Below, piece after piece: positions 13,607 through 27,659 of a stretch of 64,000 bases of DNA (position 1 is its first letter; each line of letters opens with the position of its first letter). A model generated the notes under the pieces. That model saw only the letters and a program-made list of their open reading frames with translations. It was not told where the DNA came from and made no database searches. A program made the translations under genes and the position numbers. Source of the DNA: Balanoglossus misakiensis (taxonomy: Eukaryota > Hemichordata); NCBI GenBank assembly GCA_040954595.2, contig CM082592.2, positions 7,006,001-7,070,000 of the forward strand. The letters are read 5' to 3'.

Positions 13607-14961
13607 CAAATCTAGCGTTGAGGACATTGTGTGCAACATGAACGACATACTGAATTGAAATCCCGGCAAAATACATAAACTGGTGAAGGATTCAGTTAGT
13701 TTCACGCGAAGGAAGGAAATGATTGCCTCTGAGCAATAATTTGCGACCAACCCAAATTATTTCTGTCAAAGTAGGCTACGCCCTCTATGGTCAGATGCCC
13801 GCCATCACCATTTTACGGGAGACAACTTTCTTGTCACCCATTAAATTGAAAGAAACAGTAGACTATAGCTTCAACAACTGTTCAGTATTTGTGTGCGAGC
13901 TCCTTTCTTATTGGAAGTTTACACCCTAACAGAAACGTCCCAGTTGAATTTGACAAGCTTTTCGTGATCTATGTAAAAAAATCGTTTTCATATTTAAATG
14001 TGTCTATATCTTAACTGTGAAAGATATCCCCGCGTAAAAAAAATTGATATCAGATTTAATCAGAACTTAAAATACAGAGCAAAATTTCGCGTATAGTGAG
14101 AGTATTGGCGAGGCGTTCGGGATGTGGTTTAGAGTTTGCGTATACGACAAATCAAACATGGGGGCGTTTATGACTTGCGTCGGTTACCGAAGATCTGCGC
14201 TCGTACAGACACTGAGCTAGCGCGCGAGCATACACATCTCCGACGGGTTCCCGCCGCGGATTCACAGATGCGGCCGCCGTGAACCTACACCAGGGGCTTT
14301 ACCACCAGCCAAACACGCTGTGCCACTCGAAAATTAAGTCCACGTCATACCCGAAAGGCGCGTTTTGATTCACACGAAATATTGCACGTTGGGTTTGTAG
14401 TGAATGTCATTGATCGATCGGCGTATGGTTGTTAATTCCATAGGAAAAAAACTGTATCTTGTCACGAATACTCTTGTTTAATTCTTGTTCGTGGTTCGCC
14501 GAAGGCCTCGTCCTCTCTCAACTGTCAAATACTTCTTACTGCCAAGTACATTGTATACATGTAGGACTATCTCATGTTACAACCTGACATGAATATTATC
14601 TAAATGTTTCATAGAGTTATCACATCATAGTTTTTTTTCGTGCGGGACCGAGAAAAGTTGTCGGTAGTCAGTCTATCCTGGGTTCGGTTTACCCGCGCGT
14701 GGCAAAACTGGCGAGTTCACCAGAGGATATTGAGACTATTTTGTTTGAATACAACGCGAGATATTTGGAATCAGGTCGTGTCTACACAATTTTGGACTGC
14801 GATCTACTGGCAGAAGAATACAGAATAAAAGGCGCTTATGCCTTAGTCAATATTTTCATTCGTCAGCCAAGCTGAAACTGCGAATCTCTGCGCGAGATTT
14901 CCTTTCTTAATAACGGCGTGGAAAAAAGTGATGATTTTGAGCTGAACACTTCAAAAACACT

Positions 14962-14980
14962 CGCGCGTGTGTGTGTGTGT
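14962..14980. repeat. (CG)(GT)n microsatellite
   Basis: Three CG units followed by GT dinucleotides; an alternating purine-pyrimidine tract. Confidence 0.9.
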
Positions 14981-16984
14981 AGAATGAGTGGAGCGCTCGC
15001 TCGTCTATCTAAGCGATTAATTTGCGCGTTTACACGCCTTATTATTCAAGTTGAGTTTCGTAATGATTGAATTATTCCTGTTGATTTTCGTAATATGAAG
15101 CTAACTCCGTGTGCAGCCTTGCGTGATTTGACAAAAACTTTAATGTTCGCGAAATCCCTAGCTACAGTCAGGCGGCTTTCACTGTCGGTTGTTGAGTGAA
15201 CGCGGCACGTGTTGAACCACAAAATAGACAATCCATTTTTCTCCTAGAGTTGTTGAAAATTCACATTATTTGAAATGTTATTTTATTTAAGGATATCTTT
15301 TTTAAAATATAAAAATGAATCAAGAAAAAAATCTGGTCTAGCAAAGTACGTTTGGTCAGGATTCCACGGTATAATTTCGCGCGCAAACTTTTATCGTTTT
15401 GGCGCGATGCAACAAAATCGATGTAGTCTGGAAATGTTGCTCATCACCTTAATTTGTGCACACTGAATACATCTGCTTTTGACGTCCATCTTCACCTCGA
15501 CAAATTAATAACGGCATTATTTTTTTTCAAGTCCGGAAACCCTGTAAACTGCCGGTAGAATTAGAGCCGTGAGTGTCCCGTGCGCGCCGACAGCGAAAGT
15601 TCGACGCTCGACAGACGCAAACATTCACATTAAGGCACGAGTGTGTAAAAATGCGTACTAGCGGGGAGACTATGGAGGCGGCGTAGCGATAACATGCTTT
15701 CAATCGTAAACGAGATCTCCCCGCGAGCTCCAATCGCCTTCTACCTTTTCTGTTCATCAGCTCTATTCCCCACAGTGTTGCGTTCGCGGGTCGGTAATAC
15801 GAAGTCTAGAGAATATCATTTTTATTCATAGTTTTCCACCATTCCTTCTCCTTTGTCGCCGCCAGAGACTCTTTTACATGTGAGATCCTTGCCTCGTGGA
15901 AGAAATCTTCCGAATTTGCTTGTCGTTTAACACTTTTAGCAAAATAAATAAAAATTAAGTTCATAAAATTTGAAAGAGGACGGCGAGTGTTCACATTTGC
16001 CCGGTGATTGATTGGGAGGGAAATTGAAGTGGATGCATAAAATGTGCGATTGTCGGCTGCAGAGTGTCTGAAGGCGTGTCACCTTCACGGCGTGGCGGGG
16101 TTTCTAACGACCCGCGCCGTGTGAATATTTGTTAGCTGCACGCTCTACCCTCTAGTCTGATGTTAGGTTTACGACTCCTCATAGGATATGCTATTTTATA
16201 AACCCCACCGCCCCATATTTCTTAGGGGAAAATGTCGGCATTTGCAGAGCGGTCCCCAGGAGACGATGAAAATATTAACTGTGGAATGAGGAGTCCATGA
16301 ATGATGTTTTCCGAGCCGAGGAACTCACTGCACTCGCATTCCGTTGACGCCATCACAATGAGAAAATGACAGCTATATAACTGAGTGCTCGCCGCGCGCG
16401 CGCGACTTTCGATGCACACTACAATCTGCAGTCTGTCCCAAAATTTTCCAAACTTTGATCAAAATGTCATTTTTTCCTTCCTCGAAAATTCTTTTCCCAA
16501 TCATAGGCCCGTGTCCCTGCGAAATTTATGGTAATTTCAAGGTTATTGGACGAAATCCAAAATTTTTATTTTTTTTTACTTGTCAACGACATTGAAAATT
16601 TGACCAAAACCATCTTCATTTTGGACTGACGTGACTTTAAAATCACAGACTGGTTTACAAATCTGTCTTTTTTCAATAATTCCGATTATTCAACATGCCA
16701 CAGATGAAAAGCAAAATTATTTAGAAAGCCGAAATCTTATTAAATTGGCACATTCTGACATGACGATAGCCTACATGTACTTTGTCGGAATGCAGTCCAC
16801 TTACTAAAATAGTTTTCTGTTTTTCACTTTTCGGACCCAAACAGCAGAACATATGTCGATGGGAATAACGCGACACAATTGGCCACGGATTGAAACATTA
16901 TGAATTTCGATGTCGTCTCTGATTTCGAGTAGCAACTCAAGGTGTGTCGATTACTATGTTACCGAAAGTTCTTGGCGAATTTTC

Positions 16985-16998
16985 GGGGGGGGGGGGGG
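16985..16998. repeat. G14 homopolymer
   Basis: Uninterrupted run of 14 G. Confidence 0.95.
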
Positions 16999-19900
16999 AG
17001 GCAGGGCCACCGAAAACTCTTAGTCACTTCGACGTTTTTTTTGAAAGGAATCACTGCACTGATCAATCACACTAACAGGGCAACATCAAGGCACGGTTTC
17101 CCTCGGCTAATTGAGTAGCAGCGTGGCTGCATTGACTGCTTGTCCTCGGCTAGAAAGCCGTATTTGATGATCGAAAACATTGCGTCCGATTGGAAATCCG
17201 TCAGCTGGGAATAGGCCCTGGTCAAAATGAATTACCAGAAAAGGAACCCGGAGTAGACAGAGGTCAGCCCGTCTTAATAAAGCTTTTATTTATTAATAAA
17301 GTTGACGGTTCAATATAAAAACTCATCGACAATGTCATCACATGGACGTCGATAAGCGTGGTCGGGAAGCGATAGCTTTCACACGGTTTATTTTAAGGCA
17401 AAGCTGCCGAGTCGAAATGCTCAAGCTCACGAATGACGACATCAGCGGATCAATCTTATTGTCATTGTGGTTAACAGGAGCGGGCCTCCTAACTTGCTCC
17501 TTTTTTTTCCTTCCGTCTCTGTCTTTTGATAATTGGCGCGACGGCGGGAGTGCGCGCACGGCAACGACGCGTTGTCAGCGCCGTTGACAGTACCTTTCCT
17601 AACATTGGCTCAAAAGCTTGTCAGCTTGCGCCGATTGTCTGAAGCATCTCAATAATGCGACTTATTTGTAGATTTAAAAGCAATCGAAGTAATGATTGAT
17701 ACGAAAAAAATCAAAAATGAAAACAAACGAAACCTTCAAGTTGGCAGTCATGGTTAAAGACACGTGCATTCTGAATCTAGAATGATTTCCCGGTTCATTT
17801 TTACAATCTTATTATTGAAGAGGGAAAATTGTTTTTGCTGTTTACCAGGACTCATGTGACATCTTTGCTTCAAAGCTGAAAAACGCGATTTAAGTTGAAA
17901 CGCAAAGTCAATTGAAATGTTTTCTCACAGTGAATGGTCGTCAGTCAATGTATTTTCCCGCCTCCCGGGCATGTCGTCTGCCAAAATGGGCGCTCATCAA
18001 ACGGATTAAAAACCACCCTGTAGACCCCAATATCTTTCAATCATTTGTCTTGACGAACACGGATAACATTTTTCATCACAACAGCGACGCCTCCCTTTTA
18101 GACTGTTGATGCAAAGCAATATGTCGGCTCGCACTTTGGTTATTTAATCTCAATTCATCAAATCAAAAGCAGAGAAGTATGAGGAAATATTGCCATTTTG
18201 ATCCAAGAACCGCAGACGACAAGGATAGAGTTGTTTCGTCGACTTGGTCACACCGCCACCGGACATTAACGTCAAAACCGTTGTCCGCACATCGTTTGTC
18301 AATTTCCAATATGATGAGTGCGACTTTTTCAACCCGTTCAACAATAATGATAAAATATTAAAACTTTTATTGAATGTGATCATAACAGCGCCGGTTCATG
18401 TCAACACATTTAATATAATAAAAAAGTCATTTGACTAAAACAGTCGGAGGTTCAACGAGAAAACGAGCGCGGAGCTAGGGGGCACTGCAAGTCAACTGGC
18501 ACTGCCATCACGACACGAGAGTACACGATTGAATAGAAGGCACCCTATTATCGGCAATGTCGTCCGGGACGAACCGTATACGAAAAAATTGGCGCCAATG
18601 TTCCCAGGAGTGGGCGCGAGAATGACCATCTTCGTAAATAAGAAATGTTCGCTCGGCGTTTCTTGAATGAATGAACGAGCGAGAACAAGGCATTGACTGA
18701 AAGGATGGAAGTTTGAGTCTCGACGTTCAAAATCCGACGATTTTTTTTTGCGGATGAAGATTTTTCGTCGTTCGACTGACAAGCAGAAAGATTTCAGTCG
18801 CGATCAATGGCGCCGGGGCTGCAGTAAACGGTCCCATTGTTTGTCGACATATACTGTCCTGAAGGCATTTCGAAATGTCACGAGGATGGGGATGACAGAA
18901 ACAAAGGCACAAACTAGACACGAGGGACAACGTTTTTTTCTCTCCAGTACACACCTATAAGCTTACCTGGTATTCATGTGTAAGACATTTTGATGTCTGT
19001 ATATTTGGGAATCAACAGGATTATGCAGTTGATTGGCTGATCTCTTATTTACATTTTCCTAGGCCTACACATTTTTAAATACAGTATTTACATCGCACTC
19101 GTCAATGGGAGTGGAAATTTTGTAGAGGCTCAAATATGGTCCATGTAGTGTTTAGATAAAAAGGTAATTCAAAGTATTCGAGAAGATTTAAAAAGACGTT
19201 AACCTTGTGATATACAAACGAACAAGAAATTTAAGCCCGCAAATTATATCCCATCCTCGCAGTAAACTTTCCAATAGACATTCGATAATTCAATTAGCGA
19301 CGTAACCCACGGCGATGTTGTTACCATGTACCGCGGAAATGGAAAATATGGATAAAAAACTGCGACGTTAACATTTTAGTCCGTTTATTGGTGAGTTTGA
19401 GTTTCTGTGGAAACTCAAGTGTCTTCGAACATAAGACAGGCGTAGTAACAATATACGATAAACGGATAACGGGATGAGCCATCCTGATCCAAAAATAGAA
19501 CGGTCACTCCCCCCAGAAACAACAGACTGAACTGCTCGAGCGCAAAGGAAAAGTTTTTAGAGGGGGGTAGAAGCTAGCCTCACAACTCATCGCACTTTCC
19601 AGTGTTTAATGTGAAATAATATTTGTATTTTGAATCTGAAACATCACTCCCCGGTGGAAAATTCCACACTTCGCCAGAAACGGTTCTGGTCTTGGTTTCG
19701 AGTTGGGAAACTATTTGCCCCTTTTTTCGAGGCACTTTCCCTACGCCCTGTTATGAACAGGCTGTGGTGTGTAGCCTCTAGACTTTCTCCGATAGCTTGG
19801 GCGCACATAGACGGTTTGCGAACTGGAGCACACCTGCGATTGTGCTTGCGTGTAGCAATATACCGCAGGGGAGGGAGAGGAAGGATAAACAATAGGGTGA

Positions 19901-20341
19901 ACAAGTAAGGAACTCTCCATCCATTGAATCGTGGATACATGCCAGTTGTGACACGCGACGACGTTACAGTCATAAAAACCCTGTTATTCATCAATACATG
20001 TCAACGTCAGTACACGTTTAGCCATGCAAAGTGGCTGCCCGGTTCTCTGGACCATGAATGAAAAATGACCGACTCATTTCGCCGCTTTGTGTCGTCGCCA
20101 AAAAAAGCGGACATAATGATGAAGTGAACGGTGATTCCACTCTTCATTTGGGAACAGACACATGAAGTGACCTGTCCGGTCATTTGTGGCGCGGGGGGGG
20201 GGGTAGGGGAACTGCGAGAACGATTAGATCAAACAAGGAATATGGGGGTTGTATTTGGGCACAGTGTCTCAAAAAGGGACTGTGATTTGGGCGATAGGGT
20301 AAGTTTTCTTGGGATGCAAAAGGTCGATACATACAATGAGT

Positions 20342-20352
20342 AGAGAGAGAGG

Positions 20353-20401
<49 letters not shown>

Positions 20402-20402
20402 G
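20342..20402. repeat. Compound (GA)n(GACA)n microsatellite
   Basis: A GA run passes directly into GACA tetranucleotides. Confidence 0.95.
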
Positions 20403-22533
20403 GGTATAGGGAAATAAAAGTGCATTGCAGATCAATAAGGCCCACTTGTCTCTTGATGGAAACTTGTAAGCAGAAGGTTTCTTCTGAATTTCGTGACTTT
20501 TAAATCACGAAAGCAGATAGCTGGCTGTCTTCGAATCAAGAAAACGTATTCCAATGTCAATTGTGTTCCAAACGACACAAGGCGCCTCTGCCGCAGCGAG
20601 CTGTTTTACGAGTCGGATTAAAATATCGCGCGAAATTGATGACAAGGTTTCGTTCACACTCTACACCGCCCGGCAATATGGATCTGGTCATCTTAGATGA
20701 GAAACCTCTTCAATCAGTTTGCGAACATAACACGAATGTCATAAGTTAAGAAAATCCACGTCTAAATGGGTGAAATGTGAGAATGTTTTTTTATTCCCCG
20801 ATAAACGGTGCGCTTTTGTCCATTAAGTGTGCGAATTTCATCAATGATACCTGCGCGGAGAATATCGGGACACTGTGCGTCTTTCTCGGGGATTTTATCC
20901 TTCTCGTCGTCACGTGACGCGGGTACTCCTTTTTGGAAATACTATGGCCTTTCCTTCTTGCGCTTTTAAAAGAGACAATACAACATTTATCTAAAAGTGA
21001 TTTCTCGCGTAAATATAGTTGTTTACATGTTGCACAATTTAAACATTATTTTGAAAATGAAAGTGTAGCAGTCGTGGTGAGCTTTAGCAGCAAAGGTTGG
21101 CATGGGCAACGCGTCAGAAATCTTACTTTTTCGAACGTCTTCCCTCTTTACATGCAGACCAGAAATACAAACTATAAGAGGCCGTGGTGTTTGACCAAGC
21201 CCACAGCTTTCCATTTGGCAGGACACGTCTCTCCTTGAATATTTCATCGAAGGTATAAATATTAATCCTTTCCCATTTTCTATGAAAATTTGCAGCTGAG
21301 TTTCTTGTTTCGGAAATCCCACACGAGTTTTTGACAAATCGAAATCAGAGTTTGAAAAAAAAACAGGGCTGGTCATTCTGATCCTACTGAAATTAAATTT
21401 ATCGAAACTTAAATACTACTGACTTTCCCCTCAATTCTCGGTTTTCTTTTAAAATACGGCTCCGTTCAACACCTCGGGCAGCACTCAATTACGAAGACCT
21501 ATTGCCGCGGATCAAAATTTATGAACTTTTATTCGGGAGCTAATCTCTCTATAGAAATGAAAGAGTGGCGCACGCGCGCTGCCAGCCCGTTAAAACGGTC
21601 ACCGATCCGACGTGTGAAGTACTTTGCTTGTTTATAGACAGGCGAGGATTTGCGCGTTGGCATTTGTGTCTGGTGAGTGTGTCGAGAGGTGTACAATTAA
21701 CAAACTAAATATCGTGTAATCTGCATGCTGATATTGGCACATGTTCGAGAGGTGGCGGGCGTCGGTAGCGGTGTCCTATCTAATTAGTTCTACTGATTAG
21801 CGAGCTTCTTGCCTCATCCTCTTTTTATTGGACCATGTAAATGCTGGCGAGTTTTATTGCCCCCGGATTGTTCTATTTCGTTACATTTCGCGGTTTTGTC
21901 AATACATGCAATATAGTTCATTTCGTCACCGGGTTCCAAAACAACGACCCAATTTCGACGATGTTTGCATCTTGAAATTCCGTTATCAAAACGATTGTTG
22001 TTTTATTGCCCGGTTTAATCTGTTGATTGTCTGTCAGATTAGAGCGCGTGTCCACATGAAGATCAACACACAGATTAAAAAAGCCTGCAAATATTTTTTG
22101 ATTGTGCCATGCAGTCGAGGATGCTAAAATCGTCTACGAAAATGCGCGGAGCTGGGTTCGTTGACTTTACGCGCAACACGAAGGGAGTCAGAAGCGGCCA
22201 CGGTTTAGTTTCGAACGCTCGCCGATATTATCTCGGTAACCGATATCGGAGTACATCATTTCGCTGTTCATGTTTTTCACCTCTACCACAACGTCGACAA
22301 ACGCCCCCGGGTTATATGGTTTCATGTCACGTGCGCCGAAAGCAGGAAAAAACTAATACTGGGTCGCTTGCAGAATTCGATCTGCACGTGAAGGTGTACT
22401 GTTTCTTGACGCAGAAAGCAAAAAAATATACTGAAAGCAAACAACCGCCACGAATCGTCAATAATGTTTGGGCGGTGACGTTGCGGGCTGGCTAAATTCT
22501 GGTATCCACCGATTCCGAGTATAAACAAGGGGC

Positions 22534-22630
22534 TGAGAGAGAAAGAGAGAGCGAGAGAGACAGACACAGAGAGAGACAGACAGACAGAGACAGAAAGACG
22601 CAGGTAGATGGACGGAAAGAGAGGAAGACA
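22534..22630. repeat. Imperfect compound GA/GACA microsatellite
   Basis: The composition and order resemble the array at 20342 but with more interruptions, which suggests an older or independently grown array. Confidence 0.9.
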
Positions 22631-24704
22631 CATCAGAATCAGAGACGCATTTTACTTAATTTTTAATCTCTGAAGTTTTGAAGGCCGCTCGTGTAAATGA
22701 TTTAGAACACGTTAAGCCACGTGCGTGATGAATAACTCTAATGGCTAATTGCCATTATTAGCGTAATAATAAACGCACAAACACAATCGAAATCTCAACA
22801 CTACATGTATTTATGCAATGAAAATAAATGATTTTTGAAACCGACACCCTGCACAAGTCTCGCCACCTGTAGGGTGATATTGTTATTATTGTTATTAATC
22901 GTTCTGATTGGTTGCGCAATCGTCGTCAGTTGTCATCTTTTTGACACGCAGGGATTCGTGACACAGACTGACACCTGACGCAGATAGGCACAGAAAGATG
23001 AAGGGACAGTACCTTTTGACGTCATTTTCTGTCTTTCTCCCCTCAAGTACGTCGAAATCCCAACACTTGCATCCTGTTATAATGTACACTGTACTCCGAC
23101 ATTGCCAACCAGTTGAATCAGTCCCGACCGTTTCCAGTAACCATGGTAGCATTGGCGATATCGTTGTCTGCACACTGTTTAAAAACATGAAAAGGGGCAT
23201 GTTGTATTAGAGAGATTATGACGTGGAGCAATAAAAGTTATACGGCCAAAGTTCTAGAAAAAAAACACCACATGGTTATGTGGATGCAAAATATTTACTT
23301 TGAACCAAATATTGAATTTTGTGTGAAAAGAACTCTGCATTTGACTGTAAGTTCTGCGGCAGGTGATCATGACTACCGCCCTCTTCGCGGAAATACCACA
23401 TTTCTAGGTGTGGACACGTCTCTTTGCTATGGCGATTTATTGTAGCAGTGGTCGCTGAATGTATACACGCCACATGGTGAAATAGCACTGTCAAATTACT
23501 CGCGAGAGGGCGCTCATGCACAGAACAATCGTACCAAATCTCTCCCAGTCTGCAGCTGGTGCAATTTTCGAAATTTGCTCACTTTTGCAGATAAAAACAC
23601 AAAACATGGCATGCATGATGAACGTGTGTACTGCCGTTAAGGTTTTGATTCGAACGAATTTTACTGACGATTCTTAGTTTCTGGCTCGACATAGATAGGG
23701 GCACATGGATCGTGTGTCATCGTTGTCGATATCCTTGTTCACAAAGAACAACATCAGATTGTAAGCTAAACGTACGAGGTTTTGCAGCGAGGAGTTCTAA
23801 CGCTGATGAAACTGACACATGGTTGGGGCGGAGATGAGAACGTAAGATGAAAACGTGATCGCTAAATTTACAGGTGGATGCTGCTGATGGCGCTCTTTAC
23901 CCCGATTATATCTGGGTTGGTGAATACATGTACAATGTACTATGCAAGGCCTGGGGACTAAGAACTGACTGCAAAAACTTTACGGGTTAGATTCAGGGAC
24001 TATAGAAGAACGCGAATACCAGAAAGAACCACGTCGATCTGTATGACTTACGATCATTGATCTGGTATCTCGTGTAATAATCTGGCATTTATTATTTTAG
24101 AAATCTCAGTTTCTGTTCACAGAAGCAGCGGTGCACGACGGGAACACAGGGGGAGTTTGACCCGGAGCTGAACAGGTGGAGCGAGACCGCATTCTCCGGT
24201 CTAGCGCAAAAAAGGGTCGTGCAAAAATCAGCCGTTGTCAGAACTTGCATGACCGGCGGCACGTAGCGGCTACGGTTTCTGGCGCAGCCCGAAAAAAATA
24301 ACAGGGTCGCGAACAGGGCATTTTAGAAGTCCAGGACTTGTTTTGATTCCCGAAACCTCCCGTCTCAGAACAAACGCGGGGCCGGTGTTTACTGTCGCCG
24401 CGGCAGCAGACGAGACACCTGGCCACACACGGCGGCCCGGTTTGTACCTCGTTGAGTAAGAACAACGGCGCGACAATGGCGATTCGTCTCAGTGAATCCG
24501 CTGTGGCGAATTTTGTTACAAATCACCCGCCGTGACCAGTGGGGTGTGCGCAATTACAATGACGGCCAGGTAAAACGAGAGCTCTAATATCAAAATTACA
24601 ATATATGAGTGTAAACACGACCTTACGGAGCAATAAATTACTATTTTGGCGATTTCAATACCAGAAATTTGTGCGAGTGCAAAAAAAGGATTTGTTTCTC
24701 ACCT

Positions 24705-24746
24705 TCCACCCCCCCCCCCCTCCATCCCTCCCTCCCCATCCCCTCC
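24705..24746. repeat. C12 run and CCCTCC low-complexity tract
   Basis: C12 followed by CCATCCCTCC units. Confidence 0.9.
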
Positions 24747-25840
24747 GGATCAAGGACACTTTACTTTCAGTCCCATAGTACATGTAATATCTTTTGTTCA
24801 ATTTCTCTAGTGGATAAATACTTATCATGCACCTGTGGCTAGGACACACCGGCCTTCGCACACGAACATCACAGCACAAAACGGCGAAGTCGCGCTCATG
24901 ATCATAATTAAGAATCACAGAGGCAAGCCGACACTCGTTCAAAGTACCCGTGTCTTTCTACGCAATGCCGTTATCGGATGATCATCAAGGGGAGAAAATA
25001 GACATCGGCAGATGAGGAGATTAAAGGGCGCACGACAACACAGGCGATGTCTGTTCCAATAAAACCAGCAATACGACACAGAGGGAAGAGCGAATCGCTT
25101 TCACTTGAGCCGAAGCGTCGGCCTTTTGATGCCGATCCAGTTCGGCCTACTGCATGACAATAGAATTAACAGTTTTAATTTCACCGGCAAATCCCGCGCC
25201 ATACGCGCACTGCCCTATTTTCGGATGATTTCAGAAATTAATCTGTCTTTGAATGTTCTGGGGAATTACTAAACGAGCCGGGGCTCCTGGCCGCATCAAC
25301 TGCATGCGAGTTGGTGCAGCGCGCTGTTTTCATTTGTTCGTTTCTGATCGCTCCAGATGGACGGGCCCGACTCGCGTGTGCACACACAATGAACGTGCCT
25401 CGGTGGGTCCAAAACAAAACAAAACAAAAAGACTTCAAGAAGGGCCAAATTCCCTTTTACGTAACACCCTGCTCAATTGACCGACAAATCGGGCAATTTG
25501 CGTAAAGCTCGATTAATTAGCGTATTCGCCGATCGATTTGTGTAGGCAAAATCCAATTAACACCGCAATTAATCTAATCAGACGATGAAAAAGGCTAGTT
25601 CGATCGATTAGCTGTTTCAGCGGTGGTTGAAGTGTGATCCACCGGAAAACGCGGACGTCAGATTGTCGAGGTTCATACAATGTGACGTGTTTCATACCTG
25701 ATCTGCCGGGTTAAAGCAATACCCGCCAAAGCAAAGGCACAAACAGAGAACAATACCACGGACCATGTGGAGAGAGGAACAACCCCCAATGTGTGATGAG
25801 TATCAGCAACAGCAGGTCACGTACAAAAGTGTAACAGATT

Positions 25841-26026
25841 CCACATCATATCATACCATGTCACATCACATGTTGTATTATATTGTATTGTATCGTATTT
25901 CACTGTATCATACAATACATATTATTTTGCTGTACTGTATTGTATTATACATTATTGCACATCATATAACATTGTATCATTGTGTGATATTGTGTTGTTG
26001 TATTCTACTTTACCGAATTGTATCTC
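25841..26026. repeat. Degenerate TATTG/TGTAT pentanucleotide array
   Basis: About 186 bp is built from drifting five-base units such as TGTAT, TCATA, TATTG and CATCA. The first part uses CATCA/TCATA variants and the later part TATTG/TGTAT. It is a decayed tandem repeat without coding potential. Confidence 0.75.
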
Positions 26027-27164
26027 ACAGACTTCAACTATGAGTGCAGCGCACCTGAATGTATTTGTCACGTTAGTGTTTTTCGGTGCAAGCAAAAGTA
26101 ATAAAATGAAGACATGTTTATGATTCCCATCTTCCTGTGTTTTGACAGTTAAAATTATGATGGCGCGTTTTATTGCCAATATGTGAAAGACTCGAATAGG
26201 TAGAGGCACAGCTACAAAGCAAAATATATCATTTTTAGAATTTTTATGCCACAATCAACGACCATCCTCCCTTTGTTCTTACCCGCCATCGTGGGGTATA
26301 AACCCCTCACACGTCACGCTGCGTCCGCGTCTTGCCGAGTTATGGGTAAATCGCAACTGGGAATATTTAAAACTAAAAGTACTAACACACGCTCTGATGC
26401 AAAAATACATCGGTGTGGACTAAAAAAAAGGGCGTGGCGATCTATGTACTCGACGTGTCGCGCGGTTTATTTTCACTATAGACTGTCTATGTTTCCACCG
26501 CCTTTCTGTGTCATTTCAGACAAATACTAGAAAATACACGTACCGCTATACATGTATATAAAAGACTCTATGGTTACTGTTTCAAAGATGGTCTGTGAAG
26601 CTGTTTTTATTGCAGCAGAAAAAAAAGTTTCGCCGTCGGCAACGATGAGATCTGAATTAATGGCAAATAAAATAATCGTATGTATAAGAGGTCGTCGTAT
26701 CCATACGAGGCACGCCGTTGGAATTCGTTAATAAACTGTTAATACTGCAGCGCCCCCGTGTTCCAAGACTCCGCGCCCATCTCTCAAACCTGAACTGCCT
26801 GCGTCTTTTATGTTGTCGTATACGCTTGACTGTCTTGTAAAATTTGCAGTCGGGTTGCGAGGCAAACAGCAGAGGTCAACACGAAAACCTAATAAATGAC
26901 ATCCGGGGTGAATTCCGATTGGGAAGGAGGGGGGGGGGGATTCTGAGAAATGGCGCGCAGTCACGGTTTGCGTCCTTCTCGGATTATTCATTCAAAACGC
27001 GCCGCTGTCGGCTTCCGACACTCTTTTTATGTTTTTGCGAAATTGACAAATAAAACCGATGCCGGCATGGGCGGCAAATATTCAGTTTTATCAGAGGAAA
27101 AGCGGCACACAAAGGATGGGCGGTGTTTCGGAACCGTGGTCAAAGAAATTTTAAATAGCACGGC

Positions 27165-27183
27165 AAAAAAAAAAAAAAAAAAA
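27165..27183. repeat. A19 homopolymer
   Basis: The longest A run in the window. It could be a retroposed poly-A tail, but nothing upstream looks like a retroposed gene. Confidence 0.9.
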
Positions 27184-27614
27184 CGAATTGGTAAAAAAAG
27201 CGAATTAAAAATTTCGGACTACTGTTTCTCCGTCAAATTAAACCAACACCGATGGTTCCGTTGACATGATAATAATGAAGTTATTCTGTAGATCAATTTT
27301 TATTAATTAAGAATCGATAGCACAATTTTATTGCAAAAATATTATAGCTCTTGTCCCGTTATGAAATGATATAATATTAGGCCTATATTGAGGATTTTTT
27401 AACATGTCACTATTGTTTTTATTATTATTGTTATTAACTATTATTTTTGCGAACACGAATCTGCAGTGAGTTGCTATAATAATACAAAACAAAATGCCAG
27501 AGACAGAGGCTGAAAAGGATGGGACCTTGATTTTCACAATCAGTCAAAATACCCGACAAACACCGGGAACAGACTGTTTCAGGAACGTCCCAAAATCTCG
27601 CGTGATTCGCGCAA

Positions 27615-27659
27615 CCTCCCTCCCCCCCCCCTCTCTCTCTCTCTTCTCCCCCTCTCACC
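27615..27659. repeat. Poly-C then CT microsatellite
   Basis: CCCTCC, a C run, (CT)n and a pyrimidine tail. Confidence 0.9.

Noticed and set aside
27165-27183. Poly-A tail of a retroposed gene
   Set aside because: Nothing upstream looks like a processed gene and no target-site duplication was seen.
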